Source of the DNA: Euclidia mi | Lineage: Eukaryota; Arthropoda; Insecta; Lepidoptera; Erebidae | Direction: 5' to 3' | Length of the DNA: 64,000 bases | Assembly (NCBI GenBank): GCA_944739405.2 | Contig: OX123187.2 | Location: 74,756,450 to 74,820,449 of the forward strand | Shown here: piece after piece, positions 1 to 8,479 of the stretch | Layout of the letters: the number at the start of each line of letters is the position of its first letter | Numbering within the stretch: the first letter of the stretch is position 1 | Program-made: the position numbers and the translations under genes | Notes under the pieces: generated by a model | What the model was told of the DNA's origin: nothing | Seen by the model: the letters and a program-made list of their open reading frames with translations, nothing else | Databases searched by the model: none

Positions 1-130
1 TCGCCGTTCCCGGGCACATCACCAGACTCCGTGCTGCTACTGAGAATTCGAAAAAACCCGACCCGGGAATCGAACACGGGACCTCCGATCAGCAGTCACA
101 TGCGCTATCCACTGGACCACGGAGGCAGTC
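1..130 (-). repeat. tRNA-derived SINE (family 1), cut by window edge
   Basis: Read on the minus strand this is the tRNA-like head of a SINE. It starts TGCCTCCGTGGTCCAGTGGA (an A-box-like stretch), has the B box GGTCCCGTGTTCGATTCC, and then a body containing CTCAGTAGCAGCACGGAGTC. The same head and body recur at 5291, 36461 and 52337-52598. The 3' end lies outside the window. It is not a tRNA gene, because no acceptor stem closes around the A and B boxes. Confidence 0.85.
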
Positions 131-880
131 ACGGAGGAACTTACTTGTTTAACATAATTTTAAATATAAAAAGTTACAGACCTTTTTACTCAGCTAATTT
201 AAATAGAATCTTTTCAACAAATTTTCTTTCACCGCCTCAAAAAACACCTTTCAAAACCAATCATACACCCTAAAGGGTTTCCATCGCTTCAAAATCTCAT
301 CTCATCGAATAAAAAGCGGCTTATCTGGCCAGTATTAAGCGACTAAGTCCACAAAAAGCAACGTGAAGGTGTCTTTTTAAGTGGGGTGAAGGATCCTTAG
401 GGATTTGACGAAGACAAAGGACTGATAGTCCCTGAGTCCCTCATATTGTAGTAAATCGTTGTGCTTCAAGATATATTGTTTTTTCATGCATAAATGTTAT
501 CAAAGATGTCTGTAGTGACGACATGTACGAATCTCTTGTGTGTTTTATCAAGGACCAACGTCTAGACAAAAATTTTTGTGATGGATTGTGTATCTAGTCT
601 TATCGTAGTACTTTATTTATGTCAGGGTTGAGAATAATTTCAGTTTGCTAAATAGATTTTAAAAAGGACCATTTTATTTACTAATATTGATGGCACGGGT
701 TTCAGTACGAAATTTTAAAATAAAGGAAAGAAAATTGCCCATGTATTATGTTTCGAGAAATTGCCTTCAAAGGATTTTTTGCCATTTTCATTCCTGTTTG
801 AAATTGTAAAAAATAAATGAAGATAATTACACTCACCTTTCCGTGTCATCATCATACATATACAATTTGCCCACTTACTT
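131..880. other. AT-rich stretch, nothing recognised
   Basis: I see no ORF of protein-like composition, no terminal repeats and no RNA-gene promoter boxes between the SINE head and the foldback that starts near 883. Confidence 0.5.
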
Positions 881-882
881 TG

Positions 883-1433
883 TATAGTTGATTGAATCAG
901 GCGTTGCTTGGCGGAACTCCATTGTAACCTAATGGAAGGAAAGAGGAACCCACCACGCACCCTCGGATAGACCACCCCAACTATTTCAAAAGAAAACATA
1001 ACATAAACATAACTTCACGCCTGTTATCCCCGAAGGGGTAGGCAGAGGTGTACTACACACCCACATTTCGCCAGTTATGTTAAGGTCCCAATGTAATAGG
1101 GGACGAGCCTATTGCCATCTACCGGACACATTATTAAGCGAAAGAAAAAGGTTGACAATACCGAACTCCTCTAAAAGGTTAGGGGATATAGGAATGGTAT
1201 GGGTTCCAGGAAGATACCTGACTTGCAGTATCTCGCTGTATGCGCCGACTATTCTTCGACACGTGTTTCGCCTCTGCATGAGGCATCCTCAGGAGCGATG
1301 GGCTGGAGCTAGGCTCAGTCATTGCCCATCACTCCTGAGCCTGATACCTCCTTCCTAATGGAAAGTCAACCTAATTGTAACCTAATGGTTACAATGGAGT
1401 TCCGCCAAGTAAAGCCTGATTCAATCAACTATA
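883..1433. mobile_element. Foldback/MITE-like element with ~53-bp terminal inverted repeats
   Basis: The left arm 883-935 and right arm 1381-1433 are inverted copies with a few mismatches. The left arm contains GATTGAATCAGGCGTTGCTT and the right arm its complement with AAGTAAAGCC. The inside is mosaic: a SINE tail fragment (about 1010-1133, minus) and a second lepidopteran repeat with a strong stem (1280-1303 pairing with 1324-1350, GAGGCATCCTCAGGAGCGAT). No transposase is seen. It may be a non-autonomous DNA element or an inverted duplication that happens to bracket older repeats. No clear target-site duplication is visible. Confidence 0.55.
1010..1133 (-). repeat. SINE family 1, 5'-truncated 3' portion
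   Basis: The plus-strand text CACGCCTGTTATCCCCGAAG GGGTAGGCAGAG is the complement of the family 1 tail. The body follows up to the GTGTCCGGTAGATGGCAATAG segment. The tRNA head is missing, as expected for incomplete target-primed reverse transcription or later loss. It lies inside the 883-1433 foldback, so it inserted before or during the formation of that structure. Confidence 0.75.
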
Positions 1434-1439
1434 TTAAAA

Positions 1440-2690
1440 CCAAGCCTCTTTACAAAATATAATTTTATATTATTGTAGAGCAAGAATTTACATAACGAAT
1501 TCGTTTTCGAACATTCACATGTTTACGTACGCGAAAATAATTATTTTTCTTCAAAACTCTTTAACTCACATAGAAAATTTTAAATTTCAACACAGTTAAC
1601 CTAAAACATACGTGAAATACATGATAATTCAAACGAACAAACCATCTTTAAAGAGGTACAATTTTGAGCGGAGAAATATATTCCTAGTAAAAAACATTAT
1701 TATAAAAAGCCAACATTCATTTGGGTTTATATTAAAACAAAGAAAGATACCAATCCTACGTGTTTGAGCAAGCGTGAAAGTTGGAAAAAAGGCAGGTGCA
1801 AATGCAGGGGGGTCCAGAGACAGCGATGGTACAAAAGCAACTAAACATACTAGTAAAAAAGCGTAGTTTTAGCTGGGGGGATGTTCTCGACCCACTTTAT
1901 TAGTCCCGGTGTACTGTGGGGCCAGGAAGGGATATTTACGCTAATGATCTGATTGATTTTTTAAAATTATTGTTGGCTGTGACGGCTAAAAAAATTCTGC
2001 TAATATTTTAAATGCGTTAGTGACCTTTAACGCTTGTACGTCCAAACCACTGAATCTATATTGTTGAAAGTTTTAGTAAATTATTTTGTTCCCCAGGGTA
2101 CACATTATTTCTACAATTCAGATATTATTAGTATTACTAACTAAACACATCGAAATCTTCTCCGGTATATTTCAAGTTGTGTGATTTTCGGTGCCAGGGA
2201 TTCTTATCTACAGCTGCAATTGGCAGGTACGTAGTTTATTGGTAGAGGACATAGCGTATAACGTATTTTACAATAAGACCCTGTTAGTGGCGTTGTTATC
2301 TATAAAATAGAATAGGTAAAACCACGTAAAAATATTAGGTACAAAACAAAACAAAAACTTAAATTTCCTTTGAACATAGAAAAACAAATACAAAAGGCAT
2401 TAACTTTTGAACCAGTGAATGTAATGAACCTACAAAAAAAGTAGGCGGTTCTTATTCTTAGTAGGAATATTATTCTTACGTAAATACGTAAGTTTCAGGG
2501 CTGCTTGTCTTAACTCCTACGCAATTTCAAGCAGAGTTAATATTAATAAAATTTTGAAAATGAATAAATTCTGAATCGAATAAATTTCATTTAATCGTTT
2601 ATAACCAGAAATGTAAGGTAATTTATAATTATTAAGAACAGAATATTGTTATGGTTTGGTCATTTGGAACGAATGGATGACAAAAGAAAT
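1440..2690. other. AT-rich stretch, nothing recognised
   Basis: Long AT-rich sequence with no ORF of note and no repeat I can place in a family. Confidence 0.5.
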
Positions 2691-2699
2691 ACGAAAGAA

Positions 2700-3114
2700 G
2701 TCTATCGTTTAAGGCCTATTCACACATATCAGTGAAGTCACAGTTCCGGCACAGTACCGGCACCGTGATAATTATTCTTTCATACATTTTCTATGAACAT
2801 ATCCACACTTGTCAGTGTCAGTGACGACACAGTACTCTCAGTGACAGTGCCGGCGCCAGCGATCACGGACGTAATCGGTGGCGACGATATTTTTTTAACT
2901 GCATAAATAACTTTGTAATCCCATTATGAATATAAAGGATTACAAAATTACATTTGCAGTCAGAGCTTTAATTAAGAAAATTCGTTGTTGGTGTACTAGA
3001 AGTAGAAGGTACCGAAAAGTAAGACTATTACAAAAAGAAATGAGATCCCATAAAAACAATACTTGTCAAAAATACCAAGGCTCGCGACCGTCAAAAGTTG
3101 TGAGATCCAGGTAA
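2700..3114 (+). pseudogene. Possible Harbinger-like transposon remnant (terminal sequence plus short ORF)
   Basis: At 2709-2750 GGCCTATTCACACATATCAG resembles the GGGCCTGTTCAC end of the element at 38778. It is followed by reiterated CAGTG/CCGGCAC motifs up to about 2880. A 62-codon basic ORF (2926-3114) follows, beginning MNIKDYKITFAVRALIKKIR. PIF/Harbinger transposases often begin with an Arg/Trp-rich segment, and this ORF is too short to confirm that. Its end runs into the left arm of a long hairpin. The assignment is an inference from the terminal-sequence resemblance only. Confidence 0.25.
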
Positions 3115-3373
3115 TACCAAGTCTGTTAATTAAAAATCTTTAATGTTTTAAATAAATATATTGACTTGGCAATCGCATTAAGCAATCTAATTTATATATG
3201 TATTACTTATGACATAAATTGTGTTTCTATATGGTTTCCATGCGATGGCCGAGTCAATCTATTTATTTAAACATTAAATAATTTTAATTAACCGACATGG
3301 TATTACATGGATCTCACAAATTTTGACGGTCGCGAGACTTGGTATTTTTGACAAGTATTGTTTTTATGGGATA
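3043..3373. repeat. Long inverted repeat, two ~135-bp arms with ~61-bp loop
   Basis: Arm 3043-3178 and arm 3240-3373 are reverse complements at roughly 90% by eye. GATCCCATAAAAACAATACT in the left arm pairs with AGTATTGTTTTTATGGGATA in the right, and the match continues through CTCGCGACCGTCAAAA to GCGATTGCCAAGTCAATATA. The loop is AT-rich. A transcript from either strand would fold into one long hairpin, the form of precursor that insect Dicer-2 cuts. It may be a palindromic MITE or an inverted duplication of the ORF end at 2926-3114. Confidence 0.85.
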
Positions 3374-3379
3374 ACTCTT

Positions 3380-4010
3380 TTTAGTGTACTGATTAGCGTA
3401 ATCGTCCTGCATATTTGAATTCCAAGAATGAAGTGCTCTGACGAATCTTTTCATTACGAGTCGAATAATATTTTAAAGGGTTTAATGTGTTGCCCTGGTG
3501 ATGAAAAGACTACGAAACTGTCTATTTATCTTCAATATATCTTTGAAATATACTCTTATTTTTAACTGGTTAATAATTGTTTATAGCACTAAAATTTATG
3601 TCTCGAATCACAAATAATACGCTTTCTATAATTGTTTAGCGAGTAATTGTCATGCACCCAGGTAATTTCTACCAGTTTACTCGTATTAGACATACTTATG
3701 CTTTTGTCACTTTAATTTCTATTGGAAGAACAAAACTCAATAGCTTCCTTTGGCCTCAGAGGTACCACACTTGAATGACACGTTGTGAAGATAATCTTTG
3801 AGTTTTGTATGACTATTACTACAAGCGAAATTTTATCTGTAGGTACAGAAATACTCTATATTATATAAAGCAGGTCTACCTAGCTAGATCATATCGATAA
3901 AACGATAGTTTCGTTTAGTTACTATTTTGTTTAATTTTTTAAACATACTTTATCCTCGTGGGGCCTGAGGGGTCCTATATGGTACGTCTAAATATATAGC
4001 TCAAGGTATT
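3380..4010. other. AT-rich stretch, nothing recognised
   Basis: No coding or repeat signature recognised between the long hairpin and the Penelope fragment. Confidence 0.45.
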
Positions 4011-4013
4011 TTA

Positions 4014-4187
4014 TTTCCCTTTAATGTACGGCACGTAGGTCGGTTATCTATTTAACGCCGGATGTTTTTCTCGCTTGATAGGCTGCGTCATTCGTCGTTG
4101 TACCTGGTATCCGTTCTTCCTGAGTAGCTCCTGAACATGGTCTAGCTCTAGCTTTAAATGCTCAGGGTCACAGAGGTCATGTGCTCT
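4014..4187 (-). pseudogene. Penelope-like element fragment (post-RT linker), minus strand
   Basis: The minus-strand translation from 4187 reads RAHDLCDPEHLKLELDHVQE, continues LLRKNGYQVQRR, and reaches VPYIKG near 4020 after an in-frame stop. In Penelope-like retroelements the segment between the reverse transcriptase and the GIY-YIG endonuclease has this pattern (R-A-x-x-L-C-D, then L-L-x-x-N-G-Y, then L-P-Y-I-K-G). This copy is short, stop-containing and inverted relative to the endonuclease fragment about 90 bp to its right. Confidence 0.75.
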
Positions 4188-4270
4188 GTTTTTTAGTTAC
4201 GTCACAACGGATTGCAGGTGACGAGGGTGGTGGTGCGACGTGGCGTGCTGGTATCTATCTGTGTGTGTAG

Positions 4271-4615
4271 GCTTCCGGTATGCCCTACATTAGAGGTGTT
4301 ACGGATAAAATAGGAGCCAAGTTAAAAAACTACTCCATTCCGACCGTATTTACACCAGGGGCCAAAGTATACAACAAGGTGGGCACACCAAACGATGTTC
4401 TACCGCTACAAACCTCAGGTGTCTATAAAATCAACTGCAGCTGCGGAAGCTCTTATATAGGGCAAACAAAGCGGCCTATCGCTGAACGTATAAAGGAGCA
4501 CATCGCAGCTGTAAAGAACCGTCAAACGAACAAATCGGCGATTGCGGAACACTTACTGCAATCGGGCACCAAAATTTTAGTCTTTGCGGATAGCAAGCTT
4601 GTTCTGTCCTCTTAA
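4271..4615 (+). pseudogene. Penelope-like element GIY-YIG endonuclease fragment
   Basis: The 111-codon ORF starts at the ATG at 4280, and the frame reads open from 4271. It begins with the linker motif PYIRGVTDKIG. The GIY-YIG core follows: GVYKINCSCG, then SYIGQTKR and an RIKEH helix, with the paired Cys residues typical of Penelope endonucleases. The frame stops after LVFADSKLVLSS, well before a normal C-terminus. There is no RT upstream on this strand. It is a 5'-truncated and 3'-broken copy, arranged head-to-head with the minus-strand fragment at 4014-4187. Confidence 0.85.
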
Positions 4616-4619
4616 AGAA

Positions 4620-5285
4620 AATTAAAGTCTGATTCAGTTAAACCGTAATAAATACTCCATTGATATCTTAGATTCGCCTTCGAAACGGAACGTGAGCAAT
4701 CACAAGTGAGTGCATAATTAAATCAATTCCGAGTCCACCCGTGCAGTTTTGAATAAAAAAATAATACAGTTCAACGCAGCAACACTTCTTAAAGAGAATG
4801 AAGACTACAAGCAAACTGTTTTGTGTAAAATACCTCTATTATCTCAAGGAGATAAAATTTCAATCCAATAATGATTTGGTAAGATTACATCGAATATGAG
4901 TACATAATCCAAGCGATTTCACTCATTGCAGTAAGCGCGTGAAAATTCATAACGCAGTTATGAATTTGAACGCCAAAACATCAAATAAAAACGCCAATAA
5001 AACAGTATTCCTTCCAAAAACTAAGCTTACCTACGCAGCAGACCATTTCGCAGGGTTATTTCACCTGCCAACCAAACGCGTCTTAACTTCCCTATCTAGT
5101 TTTGCAGGACAAGTGCTTTACGCTCGTTGGCTGCAAGGTAACGGCCTGTGAAGATATTGTTAGTGCGCTTGGTTTATTAAACAACAAATATAGTCGGATG
5201 CTCGCTTCAATTATATGGCTTTTTGGCTTAAGTTGTTTCTAGTGACTAGTCTTGTGGATTTGCTTTTAGACTGCATTGATAAGAT
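4620..5285. other. Stretch without recognised gene
   Basis: It contains a 70-codon ORF (4939-5151, plus) without recognisable motifs. The composition does not differ from the surroundings, so I treat it as chance. It may include decayed 3' sequence of the Penelope fragment. Confidence 0.35.
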
Positions 5286-5290
5286 TAGAC

Positions 5291-5600
5291 TGCCTCCGTG
5301 GTTCAGTTGAGTTGATAGCGTATGCGTCTGCTGATCGGAGGTCCCGGTTTCGATTCCCGGGTCGGTCAAAAAGGCTGAAAAACTGAGAATTTAGAAAAAC
5401 TCAGTAACACACACTTCTCAGTAGCAGCAAAGAAACCACGGAGTCTGGTGATGAGCCCGGTAATGGCAATAGGTTCGCCCCCTATTACGTGACCTAAAAA
5501 TTTATAAGGCGATATGTGGGTGTAATATTACACCCACATTGCCTACCCCTTCGGGGTTACAGGCGTGAGTCTATAATAAAAAATAAAAAAAGACAAAAGT
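5291..5600 (+). repeat. tRNA-derived SINE (family 1), near full length
   Basis: Head: TGCCTCCGTGGTTCAGTTGA (A-box region), then GGTCCCGGTTTCGATTCCCG (B box). Body: CTCAGTAGCAGCAAAGAAAC and GGCAATAGGTTCGCCCCCTA. Tail: CTACCCCTTCGGGGTTACAG GCGTGA followed by an A-rich run. Transcription would be by Pol III from the internal boxes. The tail matches the 3' end of the LINE at 51218-55180, its likely source of reverse transcriptase. Confidence 0.9.
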
Positions 5601-5791
5601 GGACTCATGATCATGCAAAGTGGCTTGATGACCTTTTTGCCAAATGCAGGAAGAATATTATGTGTATGTTAAGCAATCCGCGTTCATTTCTCATTTATAC
5701 CTTCCTAGTTTTCTTAATCTCACACTATTTCTTGTTCATGAAAGAAAGCATGGAAAGGTCTCAAACGAAACCCAACAGTAAGAATACTGTT

Positions 5792-6850
5792 ATTAACCGA
5801 CTTCAAAAAAAGGAGGAGGTTTACAATTCGTCGGAATCTTTTTTTTTTATGTATGTTCCCCGATTTCTCTAAGACGCCTGGACCGATTTCGAAAATTCTT
5901 GTTTTGATTGAAAGAATATACCTCCTAGTTGGTCCCATGATCATCAGGTCAGGATCTGATCATGGAATCCTGAGAAATCCAAGGAACTCTTCAAATTTTA
6001 TAAGCACACTTGAAGCGATTTGACCCTAACAACCCAATGCCGTCGAGTTTGGGCTCGCTTGAGTCGTCTTTTACATGGACTTTGATGCTAGATGATTTCC
6101 ATGGTCTGATGATAGAGTTGGAAGGTAACCAAGAGATCTTTGTGATACAATAACCCAATCTCATCGAGGTTAAGGTCGTTTGATTCGTCTTTACCCTGGA
6201 CTTTGGTACTGGATGTTTTGCAGGGTCTGATGATGGAGCAGGAAGGTTGCCATGGGATGTTTGTAATACAAAGACGCAATCCCATTGAGCTTAGGCTCGT
6301 TTGATTCGTCTTTACATGGACTTTAGTGCTGAATGTTCACCAAACTCTGATGATGGAGCAGGAAGGTAGCCATGGGATATTTGTAATACAATTACGCAAT
6401 CCCATCGAGTTTGGGCTCGTTTGAGTCGTCTTTACATAGACTTTGATGCTGGATGATTTCCATGGTCTAATGATAGAGCTGGAAGGTAACCCAATATCAT
6501 CGAGTTTAGGGTCGTTTGTTGGTCTTTACATGGACTTTGGTACTGGATGTTTTCCAGGGTCTGACGATGGAGCAGGAAGGTGGCCATGGCATCTTTGTAA
6601 TACAAAGACGCAATGCCATTGAGTTTGGGCTCTTTGGATTCGTCTTTACATGGACTATAGTGCTGAATGTTTACCAAACTCTGATGATGGAGCAGGAAGG
6701 TGGCCATGGGATCTTTGTAATACAATAACGCAATATCATTGTGTTTAGGCTCGTTTGTTTTGTCTTTGGTATTGGATGATTTCCGAGATCTGATGATGGA
6801 ACTGAAACGAACGTGTTTAGGCTATTTAGTTGAAAACAAAAAATACTTGA
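5792..6850 (+). repeat. Lepidopteran interspersed repeat containing a minisatellite
   Basis: It starts AACCGACTTCAAAAAAAGGA, a sequence I recognise as the head of a very common lepidopteran repeat, and continues through the Phe/Asp-poor stretch to CATGGAATCCTGAGAAATCC. The tandem array 6030-6830 occupies its right part. The right boundary is uncertain, and I did not find terminal inverted repeats. The family name is not assigned. Confidence 0.55.
6030..6830. repeat. Minisatellite, ~7 units of ~119 bp
   Basis: The motif CGAGTTTGGGCTCG (variants GAGCTTAGGCTCG and similar) recurs near 6044, 6163, 6284, 6403, 6499, 6617, 6736 and, degraded, 6820. Spacing is 117-121 bp apart from one short unit of about 96 bp. 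Each unit also carries GTCTTTACATGGACTTT and GATGATGGAGCAGGAAGGT. Short ORFs on both strands merely follow the repeat period and are interrupted, so coding is unlikely. Confidence 0.9.
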
Positions 6851-6982
6851 AATTGCCAGAAAGGTACAGGTCTACATTTCAGAATTGAGGCACGTAAGGA
6901 AGGCCTCCCCATCATGTACCACCTACACTATCCTATGCACCACCTATTACTATTTTTTGTTAGTATACCACTAAAAAGCAAA

Positions 6983-7303
6983 AAATAAAAATTATTTTTA
7001 AATAAAAACAAACCAACTTCAAAAAACACTGAGGAACTAAAAAACAAAAAATAATTGGTTTTGGAGCAAACATTTTTGAATTCGGTGCCAAGCCCTTACG
7101 CAAAAGTTACTAAATTACAAACTACCTATTCTATCAACAACGAAAGTTATATAAAAATGTGTAGAGGCTGTATAGTCAGATCAGAAATACTTTGCTTGGC
7201 ACCGACTCCAAAAATGTTTGCTCCAAAACCAATTATTTTTTGTTTTTTAGTTCCTCAGTGTTTTTTGAAGTTGGTTTGTTTTTATTTAAAAATAATTTTT
7301 ATT
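6983..7303. repeat. Inverted repeat, ~112-bp arms with ~97-bp loop
   Basis: Left arm 6983-7094 and right arm 7194-7303 are reverse complements. ACAAACCAACTTCAAAAAAC, AATAATTGGTTTTGGAGCAA and TTCGGTGCCAAGC on the left pair with their complements on the right, with very few mismatches. Two overlapping plus-strand ORFs across the right arm (7055-7363, 7192-7380) are by-products of the AT-rich arm. The arm contains AACCAACTTCAAAAAAC, resembling the head of the 5792 repeat, so this may be two inverted ends of that family. Confidence 0.85.
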
Positions 7304-7765
7304 TTACTAGTACGTTCATCTTATCTAAGAGGCTGGTACTATCCTCTTTCAGCCAATTTTTAGCACTCAAAACAAAATAATAACTTTAAATATCCTACAC
7401 AAAATGATACATAAACATAATTATGATATACAAAATGGAGACAGAACACCCACACCCCCTAATTTGATTCATTTAAATTTCATGAAACAAAGGGCGTTTT
7501 CATTGTGAGATGCTGGCTGTAACCATGTAGAAATACTTCAAAACATTTTAATTAACTTGAAATTGTGAAAATATTCTTACCTTTGTTGTGTTGTTGTTAT
7601 AAGGCAACGTTTGTGGTCCACAATTTTTAGAATCATTGAGCTACAAAACATAGTTATATTGTAACATTCGTAATGAAGACCGTGTTGTTGGTCTTTCTTC
7701 ATAATACATTGGTGGTATCACAGAACGCTTAAACTATAGCAAAACAACATTAAAATCATTTCTAA

Positions 7766-8030
7766 AGTAAGATAAGATAATCATTTATTTGTATAAACAT
7801 GGTGTACATACATAGCATGCAAGATATTAAATTAAATAATTGGTCCAACATGTTTAGTCGCTTATATTGACATGCAAATATCAACAAATATTATTGTGCT
7901 GAATTAATAAAAACACAAATATTCTCAAATTTAATCAAATGTCGAACTCAAATTCTCAATAATAAACCAAATCAACTGTCAATCTCAAAATTAATAGAAT
8001 ACCAATTAGAATAACAAAAAATACTACAAT
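7766..8030 (-). repeat. 3' end of a retroposon, minus strand
   Basis: On the minus strand the sequence ends ATACAAATAAATGATTATCT TATCTTA: an AATAAA signal followed by a short TATCT-like repeat, as at the 3' end of many CR1/Jockey-group LINEs. The upstream part is AT-rich with no RT motif. The element is therefore 5'-truncated, or the ORF at 8035-8271 belongs to it. Confidence 0.45.
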
Positions 8031-8034
8031 GCTT

Positions 8035-8271
8035 TTAGAGATATATATTATAAGAACTATAAGCTCTCATCTCCAGTGGACTAGTAATGATATTGAAACA
8101 GTCAATTACACAGTCGTGGAGATTTAGCCGCCAATTTAGGCGAAACATTTTGTACAAACAACGTCTAGCTGAACATCCATAGCCACAGCATGGGGCTACA
8201 CATAAATAATAGCAGGATCCCGTACAGTTGTTACATCGCTTAATGGTTGTAAACGTATTATTTAATATCAT
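8035..8271 (-). CDS. Cysteine-rich small ORF of unknown function, 5' end cut by Helitron
   Basis: The 78-codon ORF has ten Cys, clustered in CNNCTGSCYYLCVAPCCGYG followed by CSARRC, then a basic stretch (YKMFRLNWRLNLHD). I do not recognise the family. The apparent Met lies on the first base of the Helitron at 8271, so the original N-terminus is missing and this is probably a fragment. It sits directly upstream of the retroposon 3' end at 7766-8030 on the same strand and may be its last coding segment. No membrane segment or signal peptide is evident. Confidence 0.25.
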   Translation of the reverse strand: MILNNTFTTIKRCNNCTGSCYYLCVAPCCGYGCSARRCLYKMFRLNWRLNLHDCVIDCFNIITSPLEMRAYSSYNIYL

Positions 8272-8477
8272 CTTAATATATAAAATCCTTGCGTTACTGA
8301 CTGACTGACAGACACGCTACAGCCGAAACTATTGGGCGCAGGAAGCTGAAATTTGGCATGTATGTTTCTTGGAGACCGTAGGGGTGCATTAAGAAGGGAT
8401 TTCCCGAAATTCCCACGGGATCTGCCAAAACGGGTAAATTTAAAAAAAATGCCGGCGTAGCTGCTGGCGTCCTCTAG
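8271..8477 (+). mobile_element. Short non-autonomous Helitron, 207 bp
   Basis: It starts TCTTAATATATAAAATCCTT and ends GCGTCCTCTAG. It is inserted between A (8270) and T (8478), which is the Helitron rule: 5' TC, 3' CTRR, A/T host site, no target duplication. The sequence is nearly identical to 16143-16348. It carries no coding capacity and would depend on a Rep/helicase encoded elsewhere. Confidence 0.85.
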
Positions 8478-8479
8478 TA

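Noticed and set aside
5291..5365. Functional tRNA genes at SINE heads (also 15712, 36461, 40096)
   Set aside because: A and B boxes are present, but acceptor and anticodon stems do not form, and SINE bodies with shared tails follow.
6432..6728. Repeat ORFs on both strands in the ~119-bp minisatellite
   Set aside because: They track the repeat period, overlap on opposite strands and are broken between units.
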